Shown: positions 45,803 to 55,664 of the stretch, one piece after another
Position numbering within the stretch: position 1 is the stretch's first letter
Layout of the letters: each line of letters opens with the position of its first letter
NCBI RefSeq assembly: GCF_011762155.1
Contig: NZ_JAASQL010000001.1
Location: 1,674,001 to 1,738,000, forward strand
Source of the DNA: Wenyingzhuangia heitensis
GTDB lineage: Bacteria; Bacteroidota; Bacteroidia; Flavobacteriales; Flavobacteriaceae
DNA length: 64,000 bases
Direction: 5' to 3'
The notes under the pieces: generated by a model
Seen by the model: the letters and a program-made list of their open reading frames with translations, nothing else
Database searches by the model: none
Told to the model about the DNA's origin: nothing
Made by a program: the position numbers and the translations under genes

Positions 45803-47149
45803 TTAGTGTTTTTTAATTTTTATATTTCTAAACGAGACTAAATCTCCATGATCTTGTAATAAAATTTGACCTTTGTCTAACAATCCAAAACCTTTCCATT
45901 TTTTGTATTTACTTTCGGATACTAATTTTTTAAAGTCATTACTTTTTCTTTCGTATTCTAAAACCTTTACTCCATTTAACCAATGTTCAACATGGTTGTT
46001 TACAGATTTAATATATGCTGTATTCCATTCCCCAATTTCTTTTATAGGTTTATTAGTATCTGCTTGAATTAAATCATATAAAGAAGAAACGGTTCTGCTT
46101 CCTTGGTGACTTCCTTTTTTAGCATCAGGATGTAAAGCATCATCTAAAATTTGATATTCTAGACCAATAGAAGAGCCAGCTCCTTTGTTAATGTTAGTAT
46201 CTACATAATATTTAATTCCACTATTGGCACCTGGAGTTAATTTAAAATCAACCTTTAGTTCAAAATCTTTGTAAGACTCTGTTGTAACAATATCTCCACC
46301 TGCTGCAGATTCTGCTCCTCCAGAAGATAAAACAGATAGAATTCCATTTTTAATTTTCCATCCCTGCTTTGGAAATTTGTCTAATTTGGCTCCTTTCCAG
46401 CCCTTTTTAGTTTTTCCATCCCATAACAGTTCCCATCCTTGTTCTTTTTCTGCTTTAGATATAGTATTGCGTTTTACCATTACAGGAACAGGGGTTTTTG
46501 TACTGTATTGTTGTGCGTTTTTAGAAATAATTCTAATATTTTTCCATTTAATTTGTGTTCCTTCTTTACCTCTGTGAACTTGAAGTCCAATAAAACCAGA
46601 AGCAGTTTCGTTATCTACTAAATGAGCAGCAGGTACATCATTTATCCATGTTTTGATAGTGTCACCAATAGCTTCAATTCTGTATTTATTCCAATCGTTT
46701 TGTTTAAAAGCTTTTTTAGCAGCAGTATTGTCTTCTAAATCATTTAGCCATCCTCTTTTTCCTTCTTCAAAAATACCACCACTCCATGCTCTTTCCGATG
46801 GGTCTATTTCTACTTGATATCCGTGAACTCTACCTTTTTTATATTCAGGAAAACTATTTGTTCTAATTTGTATTCCCGAATTAGCTTTGGGATCTACCAA
46901 GTATTCTATTTCTAATATAAAGTCACCATAATGTTCGTTAGTTGTTAAAAAAGTATTGGGAGTGTTTTTACCTGTTGTACCTGTAATAACACCATCTTTT
47001 ACATGGTATGTAGATTCTCCACCTTTAATATTCCATCCTTCTAGCGAATTGTTAATGATTAAATTTTTCCAAGGAGATTTGCTTTCTTGCTGTTTACAAG
47101 ATGTTAAAAGGGTAAACAGAGTGACAGCTGAAATAAATAGTCTTTTCAT
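45803..47149 (-). CDS. Double DUF1080 (3-keto-disaccharide hydrolase-like) lipoprotein
   Basis: Probable lipoprotein of 448 residues with lipobox LLTSC (C18). It has two DUF1080 jelly-roll domains: about 27-208, with DFILEIEYLVDPKANSGIQIRTN, and about 238-447, with DFELKVDFKLTPGANSGIKYYVD. DUF1080 proteins include glucanase-like and 3-keto-glycoside hydrolases that cleave sugars after oxidation at C3. Pairing with the adjacent exported oxidoreductase suggests an oxidation-elimination route for sugars in the periplasm. The tandem duplication inside one chain is less common than single domains. Confidence 0.88.
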   Translation of the reverse strand: MKRLFISAVTLFTLLTSCKQQESKSPWKNLIINNSLEGWNIKGGESTYHVKDGVITGTTGKNTPNTFLTTNEHYGDFILEIEYLVDPKANSGIQIRTNSFPEYKKGRVHGYQVEIDPSERAWSGGIFEEGKRGWLNDLEDNTAAKKAFKQNDWNKYRIEAIGDTIKTWINDVPAAHLVDNETASGFIGLQVHRGKEGTQIKWKNIRIISKNAQQYSTKTPVPVMVKRNTISKAEKEQGWELLWDGKTKKGWKGAKLDKFPKQGWKIKNGILSVLSSGGAESAAGGDIVTTESYKDFELKVDFKLTPGANSGIKYYVDTNINKGAGSSIGLEYQILDDALHPDAKKGSHQGSRTVSSLYDLIQADTNKPIKEIGEWNTAYIKSVNNHVEHWLNGVKVLEYERKSNDFKKLVSESKYKKWKGFGLLDKGQILLQDHGDLVSFRNIKIKKH

Positions 47150-47346
47150 TTTTTATTTTAATTAAATAAGGTTTTCGTGTTCGTGCACGATTGTAAATTT
47201 ATTAAAAAAAATAATATAAAATTAACTATAATGATGAATTATGTTTTTTTCTTAATAAGATGTGTTAAATAATACACTTTTGTCTAATGTTTTGCCTTGG
47301 CATAGTTTTTGAAAAATTGCTATTTAGATATTTAAAATTTAAAAAC

Positions 47347-48732
47347 ATGAAACAGAATATTAAATTATTTGTAATAGCATTATTAGGTGGTTTTGTGTCG
47401 ATTATTATATACAATCAACTCATAAAACCAGAAGTAAATGTAGAAGCGGAAAGTTCTAATTCTAGAGTAGAGCATTTTCCTGTTTATACAGCTAACACAA
47501 AATTGGTGGCGGCTGAAAATTTGACAGATTTTACGACAGCAGCAGAAGCAACAGTAAACTCGGTAGTACACGTAAAAAACACTTCTGTAGGAGTGCAACA
47601 AGATCCTTTTGCAGAATTGTTTTTTGGACAAGGATATGGAGGTAGAAAATATGAGAGAGTAGGAACGGGAAGTGGAGTTATTATTTCGCCGGATGGTTAT
47701 ATCATTACCAATAATCATGTAATAGAAAATGCATCGGATATAGAAATTGTTTTAAATAATAAAAAGAAGTATACCGCAAAATTAATAGGAGCTGATAAAT
47801 CTACAGACATTGCATTGGTAAAGATTGATGCAAAAGATTTACCATTTGTTACTTTTGGAGACTCTGATATTTCGAAAATTGGTGAATGGGTGTTGGCAGT
47901 AGGAAACCCTTATAATTTAACTTCTACAGTAACCGCGGGTATTATTAGTGCAAAAGGAAGAGATTTGGAGGGGAATAATAATATAGAATCTTTTATTCAG
48001 ACAGATGCAGCAGTTAATCCAGGAAATAGCGGAGGAGCATTGGTAAACACAAGAGGAGAATTGATAGGTATTAACACGGCTATTTCTTCTCAAACAGGAT
48101 CTTTTGTTGGATATTCTTTTGCAGTGCCATCTAACATAGCAAAAAGAGTGGTTGAAGATTTAATGGAGAATGGATCTGTAAAAAGGGCTGTTTTAGGAGT
48201 AACTACACAAGCAAAATCGGATATTGATGGAGTTTATATTTCGGATATTTCTAAAGGAACAGGAGCTGATAAAGCAGGGATGAAATCTGGAGATGTAATT
48301 AAGAAAATTAACTCAGTTAAAATTCATAAGTTCTCCGATTTAGTGGGGCAATTGGTGGCAAAACGACCAGGTGATGAAATCTTAGTGACTATAGATAGAG
48401 ACGGAGTAGATAAAGTCTTAAAAGTAAAATTATCTGAAATAAGTGAATTGATAACAGAAGCTTTCGGAATTCAATTTAACGAATTAAAATCTGAAGAAAA
48501 GAAAAAAATAGGAGTTTCTAACGGAGTTAGAGTAACTAAAATAAATAATAAAGACCTTCAGAAGTTAGGAATTAGACCAGGCTATGTAATTGTTTCAATC
48601 AATAATTATGAGTTAAATACACTAACAGATGTTGAGGGAGTTAAAGAAACAATTAAAGAATCTGACAATATTAATAAGTTAGTTATTATAAATTTAAAAG
48701 GGGAACGAGAAACTTTTTCCAGAGGTTGGTAA
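47347..48732 (+). CDS. HtrA/Do-like serine protease
   Basis: Periplasmic, membrane-anchored protease/chaperone of 461 residues. After an N-terminal helix (about 5-23), the trypsin-like domain has H124 in TNNHVIENA, D154 in STDIALVKI and S228 in NPGNSGGAL. Two PDZ domains follow, at about 262-350 and 365-455. It degrades or refolds damaged envelope proteins. The Met at 47347 is preferred to the one 20 codons upstream, since it directly precedes KQNIKLFVIALLGG. It stands alone with no clear consensus promoter found. Confidence 0.93.
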   Translation: MKQNIKLFVIALLGGFVSIIIYNQLIKPEVNVEAESSNSRVEHFPVYTANTKLVAAENLTDFTTAAEATVNSVVHVKNTSVGVQQDPFAELFFGQGYGGRKYERVGTGSGVIISPDGYIITNNHVIENASDIEIVLNNKKKYTAKLIGADKSTDIALVKIDAKDLPFVTFGDSDISKIGEWVLAVGNPYNLTSTVTAGIISAKGRDLEGNNNIESFIQTDAAVNPGNSGGALVNTRGELIGINTAISSQTGSFVGYSFAVPSNIAKRVVEDLMENGSVKRAVLGVTTQAKSDIDGVYISDISKGTGADKAGMKSGDVIKKINSVKIHKFSDLVGQLVAKRPGDEILVTIDRDGVDKVLKVKLSEISELITEAFGIQFNELKSEEKKKIGVSNGVRVTKINNKDLQKLGIRPGYVIVSINNYELNTLTDVEGVKETIKESDNINKLVIINLKGERETFSRGW

Positions 48733-48843
48733 TATTATACAAGTATGTTACTGAAAATTAGACACCTTGTTAATTTATGTTAAATAATTACACCTTATTT
48801 GTTATGGAGTATTTATTTAGTGGATATTCTCTAAATAAAATAG

Positions 48844-48851
48844 TAAATTTG
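48844..48851 (+). promoter_or_regulatory. Candidate -7 box of the dapA promoter
   Basis: TAAATTTG lies 37 bases before the dapA start. The -33 element is not obvious. Confidence 0.4.
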
Positions 48852-48888
48852 CAGGCTAGCACAAATTATTAAAGAGCATAAGTAAAAG

Positions 48889-49773
48889 ATGAGTAGTTTT
48901 TTGGGAACAGGAGTTGCATTGATAACCCCTTTTGATAATGATGGAAATATAGATGTTCAAACTTTAGAAAAGTTAGTTGAATTTCAGATAGATAATGCTG
49001 TTGAATATTTAGTAGTACTAGGTACTACTGCAGAGGCGGTTACCCTAACAAATGCAGAAAAAGAAATAGTAAAAGCAACTATTATTAATGCAAATGCAGG
49101 AAGATTACCTATTGTATTAGGTATTGGTGGAAATAGCACTAGTGCCGTTATAGAAGAAATAAAAGGAACTGATTTTACAGCAGTAGATGCTATATTATCA
49201 GTTTCTCCTTTTTACAATAAACCTTCTCAAGAAGGAATTTATCAACACTATAAAGCAATTGCAGAGGCTTGTCCAGTGGATATTATTTTATATAATGTAC
49301 CAGGAAGAACAAGTTCTAATGTATTGCCTAAAACAGTGGCAAGATTAGCAGCTATTCCAAATATTATTGGAGTAAAAGAGGCGAAAGGGGATATGGATCA
49401 AGCTTTAAAATTAATTAAAGCAGTTCCAAAAGATTTTCTAGTAATTTCTGGTGATGATATGTTGGCATTGCCAATAACAATTGCAGGAGGAGCTGGAGTA
49501 ATTTCTGTTGTAGGGCAAGCGTTTCCTGGAGAGTTTTCTCACATGATTCGTTTAGGTTTGTTAGATAAAGGAAGAAAAGCATTTCATACACAGTATAAAA
49601 TTCAAAAAAGTATCGGTTTAATTTTTAATGAAGGAAACCCTGTTGGAGTAAAAGCTTTATTAGAAATATTAGGATTGTCTAACGCTAAAGTAAGATTGCC
49701 TTTAGTAGAAGCGACTCCAAAATTAAAAGCAGACTTAAGACAATTTGTAGAATCGTTTTACGTTGCTTCCTAA
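48889..49773 (+). CDS. dapA: 4-hydroxy-tetrahydrodipicolinate synthase DapA
   Basis: Class I aldolase of 294 residues that condenses pyruvate and aspartate semialdehyde, the first committed step to diaminopimelate and lysine. The Schiff-base lysine is K163 in GVKEAKGD, the catalytic tyrosine Y135 is in LYNVPGRT, and GTTAEAVTL holds the pyruvate-binding threonines. It leads the chain dapA-bamD-rpoZ-coaBC-DUF4835-recN. Ten bases separate its stop codon from the bamD start. Confidence 0.96.
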   Translation: MSSFLGTGVALITPFDNDGNIDVQTLEKLVEFQIDNAVEYLVVLGTTAEAVTLTNAEKEIVKATIINANAGRLPIVLGIGGNSTSAVIEEIKGTDFTAVDAILSVSPFYNKPSQEGIYQHYKAIAEACPVDIILYNVPGRTSSNVLPKTVARLAAIPNIIGVKEAKGDMDQALKLIKAVPKDFLVISGDDMLALPITIAGGAGVISVVGQAFPGEFSHMIRLGLLDKGRKAFHTQYKIQKSIGLIFNEGNPVGVKALLEILGLSNAKVRLPLVEATPKLKADLRQFVESFYVAS

Positions 49774-49783
49774 AAAAATAAAT

Positions 49784-50599
49784 ATGTATAAAATTTTTAA
49801 GTATAGTTTAATTGTTGTTTTAGCAACTGTTACCTTGTCATCTTGTGGGAAATATAACAAGGTGTTAAATAAAGGTACAGGGTTAGAGCGTTACAACATG
49901 GCAAACTCTTTGTATAAAGAGGGAGATTATGACAAAGCAATTCGTTTGTATGAATTGGTAATGCCACAATATGCTAGCAAACCCCAAGCAGAAGTAATTA
50001 CTTTTCGTTTGGCAGACTCAAACTATAATATTAAAGATTATTTAACAGCCGTTTATTACTACGAAAAATTTATAAGAAGCTATCCTAAAAGTACTGAAAT
50101 AGAAAGTGGACAGTATAGAATAGCAGAGAGTTATTTTCAGTTATCACCAAAGTACAGTGTAACACAAACAGATACTCAAAAAGCACTAGAAGCTTTTCAA
50201 AATTTTATAGACAATAATCCAGACTCTAAAAAAATTGCAGAAGCCAATAAAAGAGTAGACGAATTAAACTTAAAATTAGAAAAAAAAGCATTTGAAATAG
50301 CAAAGCAGTACTTTAAAATAGGAAACTATAAATCTGCCATTGTAGCTTTTGATAATGTGATTTTAGATTATTTAGGAACGTCATACAAAGAAGAAGCAAT
50401 GTTTTACAAGTTTAAATCTGCCTATGAATTGGGGATTAACAGTGTAGTTCATAAAAAAGAAGATAGAATTAAAGATGCTTTAAAAGCTTATACTAGATAT
50501 AAAAAAGCATTTCCAGCATCGGAATATTTAAAAGAAGCAGATGGGTTGTATGAAAAGCTTATTAAAGAAAAACAACCAAAACAACAACAAAATAGTTAA
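49784..50599 (+). CDS. bamD: Outer membrane protein assembly factor BamD
   Basis: Outer-membrane lipoprotein of 271 residues with lipobox LSSC (C21). The mature part consists of TPR repeats, e.g. GDYDKAIRLYELVMPQYASK and YNIKDYLTAVYYYEKFIRSY, and works with BamA to insert beta-barrel proteins. The Met at 49784 is preferred to an upstream TTG overlapping dapA, as the signal starts there. Position before rpoZ is typical for flavobacteria. Confidence 0.93.
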   Translation: MYKIFKYSLIVVLATVTLSSCGKYNKVLNKGTGLERYNMANSLYKEGDYDKAIRLYELVMPQYASKPQAEVITFRLADSNYNIKDYLTAVYYYEKFIRSYPKSTEIESGQYRIAESYFQLSPKYSVTQTDTQKALEAFQNFIDNNPDSKKIAEANKRVDELNLKLEKKAFEIAKQYFKIGNYKSAIVAFDNVILDYLGTSYKEEAMFYKFKSAYELGINSVVHKKEDRIKDALKAYTRYKKAFPASEYLKEADGLYEKLIKEKQPKQQQNS

Positions 50600-50616
50600 G
50601 ATTATTATATAATATT

Positions 50617-50937
50617 ATGGATTACAAAAAAACAGAAGCTCCGTTGTCTACAGTTACTTATGACAAGTCTAAAGTAGAAGCAGAAACGCAAAATATTTAT
50701 GAAGCGATTTCTATTATTTCTCAAAGAGCTACTCAAATTGGTGGTGATTTAAAGAAAGAGTTGGTAGATAAATTAGAAGAGTTTGCTACTTATAACGATA
50801 GTTTAGAAGAAGTTTTTGAAAACAAAGAGCAAATTGAAGTTTCTAAGTTTTACGAAAAATTACCAAAACCACATGCAATAGCAGTAGAAGAGTGGTTAGA
50901 AGGAAAAGTTTACCATAGAAAACCAGAACAAGAGTAG
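50617..50937 (+). CDS. rpoZ: DNA-directed RNA polymerase subunit omega (Bacteroidota type)
   Basis: Protein of 106 residues, the RNA polymerase omega/Rpb6-like subunit. NIYEAISIISQRATQIGGDL is the conserved core. The C-terminal VSKFYEKLPKPHAIAVEEWL is found only in the Bacteroidota version. It aids polymerase assembly. It lies between bamD and coaBC with short gaps of 17 and 6 bases. Confidence 0.93.
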   Translation: MDYKKTEAPLSTVTYDKSKVEAETQNIYEAISIISQRATQIGGDLKKELVDKLEEFATYNDSLEEVFENKEQIEVSKFYEKLPKPHAIAVEEWLEGKVYHRKPEQE

Positions 50938-50943
50938 TTTTTT

Positions 50944-52155
50944 ATGAGCATATTAAGTGGGAAAAAAGTTTTATTGGGTGTTAGTGCAGGCATTGCAGCC
51001 TATAAAACTGCTCATTTAGTAAGGCAATTTATAAAAGCAGGTGCCAATGTACAAGTTGTGCAAACACCTGCTTCTAAAGAATTTGTGACACCGTTAACAC
51101 TTTCAACGTTGTCTAAAAATCCTGTTCATTCTACTTTTTACAATCAAGAGGATGAAAATGCTGTATGGAACAATCACGTAGACTTAGGTCTATGGGCAGA
51201 TCTTATGATTATTGCTCCTGCAACAGCAAACACGTTGGCCAAAATGACCAATGGAGTTTGTGATAACCTTTTATTAGCTACTTATTTATCTTCAAAATGT
51301 CCCGTGTATTTTGCACCGGCTATGGATTTAGATATGTACCAACATCCCTCTACCAAAGACAGTATAGAAAAACTAATTTCTTTTGGAAATATTCTTATTC
51401 CTCCAACTAGTGGTGAATTAGCAAGTGGTTTGGTTGGAGAAGGAAGGTTGGCAGAACCCGAAGATATTCTTGCTTTTATAGAAAAGGACATTCAGTCTAA
51501 ATTACCTTTAAGAGGTAAAAAAGTTTTAATAACAGCAGGACCTACTTATGAGGCTATAGACCCTGTTCGTTTTATAGGAAATCATTCCTCTGGAAAAATG
51601 GGATTTGAGATTGCGAAGTGTGCAGCCAATTTAGGTGCAGAAGTAGTTTTGGTTTCAGGACCTTCTTTTCAGCAAGTTAATCATTCTTTTATAAAACGTA
51701 TTGATGTTGTTTGTGCAGAAGAAATGTACAATGCATGTCATAACTACTACAATAATGTAGACATTGCTATTTGTTCTGCAGCAGTAGCAGATTATAAACC
51801 TGCAGTAGTTGTTCATCAAAAAATAAAAAAGAAAGATGCCAGTTTGCAAATTGAATTGGCACCTACAAAAGATATTTTGGCTTCTTTAGGACAGTCTAAA
51901 AAAAATCAATTGCTAGTTGGTTTTGCTTTAGAAACTAATAATGAAGAAGAAAATGCAAAAGGAAAAATACAACGAAAAAATTTAGACTTAATAGTGTTAA
52001 ATTCTTTAAAAGATAAAGGTGCTGGCTTTGCAAAAGATACCAATAAAATCACTATTATTGATAAAGATTTTATGATTCAAAAATTTGAAACGAAATCTAA
52101 AACAGAGGTTGCAGCAGATATTTTAAACGTTATTATTAATAAACTAAATGTATAA
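50944..52155 (+). CDS. coaBC: Bifunctional phosphopantothenoylcysteine decarboxylase/synthase CoaBC
   Basis: Cytoplasmic coenzyme A biosynthesis enzyme of 403 residues. The N-terminal flavin-dependent CoaC domain (about 1-185) has GVSAGIAAYKTAHLVRQF and the WADLMIIAPATANTLAKM motif. The C-terminal CoaB domain has GPTYEAIDPVRFIGNHSSGK and the CTP/peptide loop IKKKDASLQIELAPTKDIL. Its end overlaps the DUF4835 start by eight bases. Confidence 0.96.
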   Translation: MSILSGKKVLLGVSAGIAAYKTAHLVRQFIKAGANVQVVQTPASKEFVTPLTLSTLSKNPVHSTFYNQEDENAVWNNHVDLGLWADLMIIAPATANTLAKMTNGVCDNLLLATYLSSKCPVYFAPAMDLDMYQHPSTKDSIEKLISFGNILIPPTSGELASGLVGEGRLAEPEDILAFIEKDIQSKLPLRGKKVLITAGPTYEAIDPVRFIGNHSSGKMGFEIAKCAANLGAEVVLVSGPSFQQVNHSFIKRIDVVCAEEMYNACHNYYNNVDIAICSAAVADYKPAVVVHQKIKKKDASLQIELAPTKDILASLGQSKKNQLLVGFALETNNEEENAKGKIQRKNLDLIVLNSLKDKGAGFAKDTNKITIIDKDFMIQKFETKSKTEVAADILNVIINKLNV

Positions 52156-53044
52156 ATCGTTTTTTTTATGGATTTTTTTGCTTGTTTTTACAGGAATAAA
52201 AGCACAAGAATTAAACTGTAGCGTAACGGTTAATGCAGATCAGATATCTGTTTCTAACAATCAAGTTTTTAAAACGTTAGAAAATTCTATCACAGAATTA
52301 ATCAATCAAACCAAATGGACTAAGATTGATTTTGAAGAACACGAACGTGTAAAGTGTGCTTTTACTATTTTGTTAACAGAACAAACAGGAACTAATTCTT
52401 ACAAAGGAACGGTTCAGGTACAGGCATCTAGACCTGTTTTTAATTCGGTCTATTATAGTCCAATTATCAATCATCAAGACAATAGTTTTACCTTTAGATA
52501 TACAGAATTTCAGCCTTTAAATTTTAATGTGAATGTATACGAGTCTAATCTAATCTCTGTAATATCTTATTATAGTTATTTGATATTAGGAATCTATGCA
52601 GATACTTTTAGTAATTTAGGAGGAGAAGCTTATTTAAAAACAGCACTATCTATTGCCAATCAAGCGCAACAATCTGGATCTATAGGTTGGGATAATAAAA
52701 TAAATAGTGTAACTCGTTTTACGTTAATAGATCAACTGTTAACACAAAGTAATGAGTCTTTTAGAAAAATTTATTATAGCTATCACTTTGAAAGTTTAGA
52801 TACTTTTGAGAGAAATCAGAAAACAGCTGTAAAAAAATTAATTGCAGATGTAATTTTGCTTAAAGAAATTTATGATGACAATCCTAACAACATTTTAATC
52901 AGAATGATGATGGATGCCAAAGCGGATGAAATTGTAAATGTCTTTAGAAAAAATAGAGGAGTAGATGTTGCTCCGTTAGTTTCAGTCTTAAAAAAAATAG
53001 CTCCCAACAATTCTAAAAAGTGGAAGCAAATTTATTCTAATTAA
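52148..53044 (+). CDS. DUF4835 family exported protein
   Basis: Exported protein of 298 residues with a signal peptide ending GIKAQ. The mature sequence starts ELNCSVTVNADQISVSNNQV and contains DSFTFRYTEFQPLNFN-type and ISYYSYLILGIYADTF segments known from DUF4835. The family occurs almost only in Bacteroidota and nearly always between coaBC and recN, as here. A role in the envelope is likely, but none is established. Confidence 0.9.
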   Translation: MYKSFFLWIFLLVFTGIKAQELNCSVTVNADQISVSNNQVFKTLENSITELINQTKWTKIDFEEHERVKCAFTILLTEQTGTNSYKGTVQVQASRPVFNSVYYSPIINHQDNSFTFRYTEFQPLNFNVNVYESNLISVISYYSYLILGIYADTFSNLGGEAYLKTALSIANQAQQSGSIGWDNKINSVTRFTLIDQLLTQSNESFRKIYYSYHFESLDTFERNQKTAVKKLIADVILLKEIYDDNPNNILIRMMMDAKADEIVNVFRKNRGVDVAPLVSVLKKIAPNNSKKWKQIYSN

Positions 53045-53057
53045 AACCTAAGTATAT

Positions 53058-54716
53058 ATGTTAGTTTCTTTATCTGTTCAAAATTATGCTTTGATCAAGA
53101 GATTACGAGTGGATTTTACCAAAGGGTATTCTGTAATTACAGGAGAAACCGGAGCAGGTAAATCTATTTTGTTAGGTGCTTTAGGTTTGGTTCTTGGTAA
53201 TAGAGCCGATTTATCGAACTTAAAAGACAAGGATAAAAAATGTGTAATAGAAGCTGAATTTGAAATTGGAGCTTATGCATTAGAGCAAATTTTTGAAAAC
53301 TTAGAATTAGATTACGAACAATCTACCATTGTACGTAGAGAGTTATTGCCTAATGGTAAAACCAGAGCTTTTGTAAACGATACCCCTGTAAATTTAAAGG
53401 CTTTACAAGGGTTAAAAGAATATTTGTTAGACATACACTCTCAACACAATACCATGGCTTTGTCAGACAAACACTATCAATATTATGTGGTAGATGCTTT
53501 GGCTGATAATAATACGTTGTTAGTTGATTATAAATTAGCCTTAAAAGAATACAAAAAAGCAGTAAAAGAATTAAAGGTGCTAAAAGCTAATCAGCAAGAA
53601 GCACAACAGCAATATGAATACAATTTGCACTTGTACAAAGAATTACAAACTGCAAAATTAAAAGAGATTGATGAAATTGAAACCTTAGAAGTTGAAATAG
53701 AAAAACTATCACATGCAGAAGATATAAAAATTGGATTGTTTGATAGTTTACAAGTTTCTACCGAAGAACAAATAGGTTTACAAACCTTGTTAAATCAATT
53801 GCAAACATCTTTATCTAAAATAGCTCCTTTTGATTCAGAATACAAATCGATACACGAAAGAGCACAAAGTTTAAAAATTGAATTGGATGATTTGGTTTTT
53901 GAATTAGAAAAACACGCAGAAGGAGTAGAAGCAAATCCTGAAGAATTAGAAGCTTTAAATGATAGGTTGTCTTTGTTGTTTTCTTTACAAAAAAAACATT
54001 TTGTAACATCTTTACAAGAGCTAATTGCTGTTAGAGATGGTTTGGCTATAAAAGTTGGACAGGTTGAAGATGCTGCTGATTTGTTGGCAGAAGCTGAAAA
54101 AAACATGAACACAAAAGAAAATAAAACTTTTAATATTGCATCAAAAATATCATCAAACAGAAAAAATATAGTTGCCAATTTTAAAAATGAGTTAGAGCTT
54201 ATATTAAGTAAATTAGGAATGGAAAATGCTCAATTTAACATTGCTATAGAAACCACAAAAGAATTGACTGAGTATGGAATTGATGATATTGCATTTTTAT
54301 TAGCATCTAACAAAGGATCTGATTTTGGTTTGTTAAAAAAAGTAGCTTCGGGAGGAGAACTTTCTAGAGTAATGCTAGGTATTAAAATGATCTTGTCTAA
54401 GTTTGTTAGTTTGCCTACTATTTTATTTGATGAAATTGACACAGGAGTATCTGGAGAAGTAGCTACTAAAATAGCAGATTTAATGAAAGCAATGGGAGAC
54501 AATATGCAGGTAATAACCATTACACATTTACCACAAGTAGCTTCTAAAGGACAGCAACATTATAAAGTTTACAAGCAAGTAGAGGGAGAAGAAACGGTTA
54601 CTTATTTAACTCAATTAGATGTGAAAGAAAGAGTTAACGAAATTGCAGAAATGTTAGGAGGTAAAGAAAAATCTCAGTCTGCAATAGAACATGCAGAACA
54701 ATTACTAAGTATTTAA
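53058..54716 (+). CDS. recN: DNA repair protein RecN
   Basis: SMC-like ATPase of 552 residues active in double-strand break repair. Walker A GETGAGKSILLGAL is near residue 29, a coiled-coil arm fills about 150-370, and the signature LLKKVASGGELSRVMLGIK and Walker B ILFDEIDTGVSG follow near the C terminus. It lies 13 bases after the DUF4835 gene and ends the dapA-recN chain; fabI has its own -7 box. Confidence 0.96.
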   Translation: MLVSLSVQNYALIKRLRVDFTKGYSVITGETGAGKSILLGALGLVLGNRADLSNLKDKDKKCVIEAEFEIGAYALEQIFENLELDYEQSTIVRRELLPNGKTRAFVNDTPVNLKALQGLKEYLLDIHSQHNTMALSDKHYQYYVVDALADNNTLLVDYKLALKEYKKAVKELKVLKANQQEAQQQYEYNLHLYKELQTAKLKEIDEIETLEVEIEKLSHAEDIKIGLFDSLQVSTEEQIGLQTLLNQLQTSLSKIAPFDSEYKSIHERAQSLKIELDDLVFELEKHAEGVEANPEELEALNDRLSLLFSLQKKHFVTSLQELIAVRDGLAIKVGQVEDAADLLAEAEKNMNTKENKTFNIASKISSNRKNIVANFKNELELILSKLGMENAQFNIAIETTKELTEYGIDDIAFLLASNKGSDFGLLKKVASGGELSRVMLGIKMILSKFVSLPTILFDEIDTGVSGEVATKIADLMKAMGDNMQVITITHLPQVASKGQQHYKVYKQVEGEETVTYLTQLDVKERVNEIAEMLGGKEKSQSAIEHAEQLLSI

Positions 54717-54727
54717 TAGGAAAAACT

Positions 54728-54735
54728 TATATTTG
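54728..54735 (+). promoter_or_regulatory. Candidate -7 box of the fabI promoter
   Basis: TATATTTG lies 47 bases before the fabI start. No -33 TTG is seen at the standard distance. Confidence 0.4.
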
Positions 54736-54782
54736 CCAAAATCTATTTTAGATTATAGAACACACTATTTTAAACAATATAT

Positions 54783-55598
54783 ATGTACAATTTATTAAAA
54801 GGTAAAAGAGGAATCATTTTTGGAGCTTTAGACTCTAATTCAATTGCTTGGAAAGTAGCAGAATCTGCACATGCAGAAGGAGCAACTTTTGTATTAACAA
54901 ATGCACCTATCGCTATGCGTATGGGAGAAATTAAAGAATTGGCTGATAAAACAGGTTCTGAAATTATACCTGCGGATGTTACTAAATTAGAAGATATTGA
55001 AAACTTAATTGAAAAATCAGTTGAGATTTTAGGAGGAAAAATTGATTTTGTTTTACACTCTATCGGGATGTCTGTTAACGTACGTAAAAAAATTCACTAT
55101 ACAGATAATAACTACGATTTTACACACAAAGGTTTTGATATTTCTGCATTGTCTTTTCATAAAGTAATGCAAGTTTTATATAAGAAAGATGCAATGGCAG
55201 AATGGGGATCTATTGTTGCTTTAACTTACATGGCTGCACAAAGAGTATTTCCAGATTATAATGATATGGCCGACAATAAAGCATATTTAGAGTCTATTGC
55301 TCGTTCATTTGGATATTTCTTTGGTAGAGATCATAAAGTACGTGTAAACACTATTTCTCAATCGCCAACGGCTACTACTGCTGGTAACGGAGTAAAAGGA
55401 TTTTCTGGGTTTATTAACTATGCAGAAAAAATGTCTCCATTAGGAAATGCATCAGCTCAAGACTGTGCAGATTATACAATTACATTGTTTTCTGATTTGA
55501 CTAAAAAAGTGACTTTACAAAACTTATTCCATGACGGTGGATTCTCTAATATGGGAGTTTCTAACGAAATTATGGCTGCTTTTGAAGAGCAAGAATAG
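54783..55598 (+). CDS. fabI: Enoyl-[acyl-carrier-protein] reductase FabI
   Basis: NADH-dependent SDR-fold enzyme of 271 residues completing each cycle of fatty acid elongation; the target of triclosan in many bacteria. The nucleotide motif is RGIIFGALDSNSIAWKVA, the FVLHSIG motif follows, and the catalytic pair is in YNDMADNK (Tyr-x6-Lys), the FabI arrangement. The usual MGLAKA sequence is MADNKA here, as is common in Bacteroidota. A terminator follows at once. Confidence 0.96.
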   Translation: MYNLLKGKRGIIFGALDSNSIAWKVAESAHAEGATFVLTNAPIAMRMGEIKELADKTGSEIIPADVTKLEDIENLIEKSVEILGGKIDFVLHSIGMSVNVRKKIHYTDNNYDFTHKGFDISALSFHKVMQVLYKKDAMAEWGSIVALTYMAAQRVFPDYNDMADNKAYLESIARSFGYFFGRDHKVRVNTISQSPTATTAGNGVKGFSGFINYAEKMSPLGNASAQDCADYTITLFSDLTKKVTLQNLFHDGGFSNMGVSNEIMAAFEEQE

Positions 55599-55619
55599 TT
55601 TTTGTAACACAATATATAT

Positions 55620-55648
55620 AAAAGGCTTCACATTTTGTGAAGCCTTTT
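55620..55648. terminator. Bidirectional terminator after fabI
   Basis: Perfect 13-bp stem (55620-55632 with 55636-55648) with a 3-base loop and a following T-run. It lies between convergent genes. Confidence 0.85.
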
Positions 55649-55664
55649 TTGTGTGTTTAAAATG

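Noticed and set aside
47270-47346. Upstream start at 47287 and a -7 box near 47275 for the HtrA gene
   Set aside because: The box ACACTTTTG lacks the TA at the right spacing, and the extra 20 residues do not resemble a signal region. The Met at 47347 fits better.
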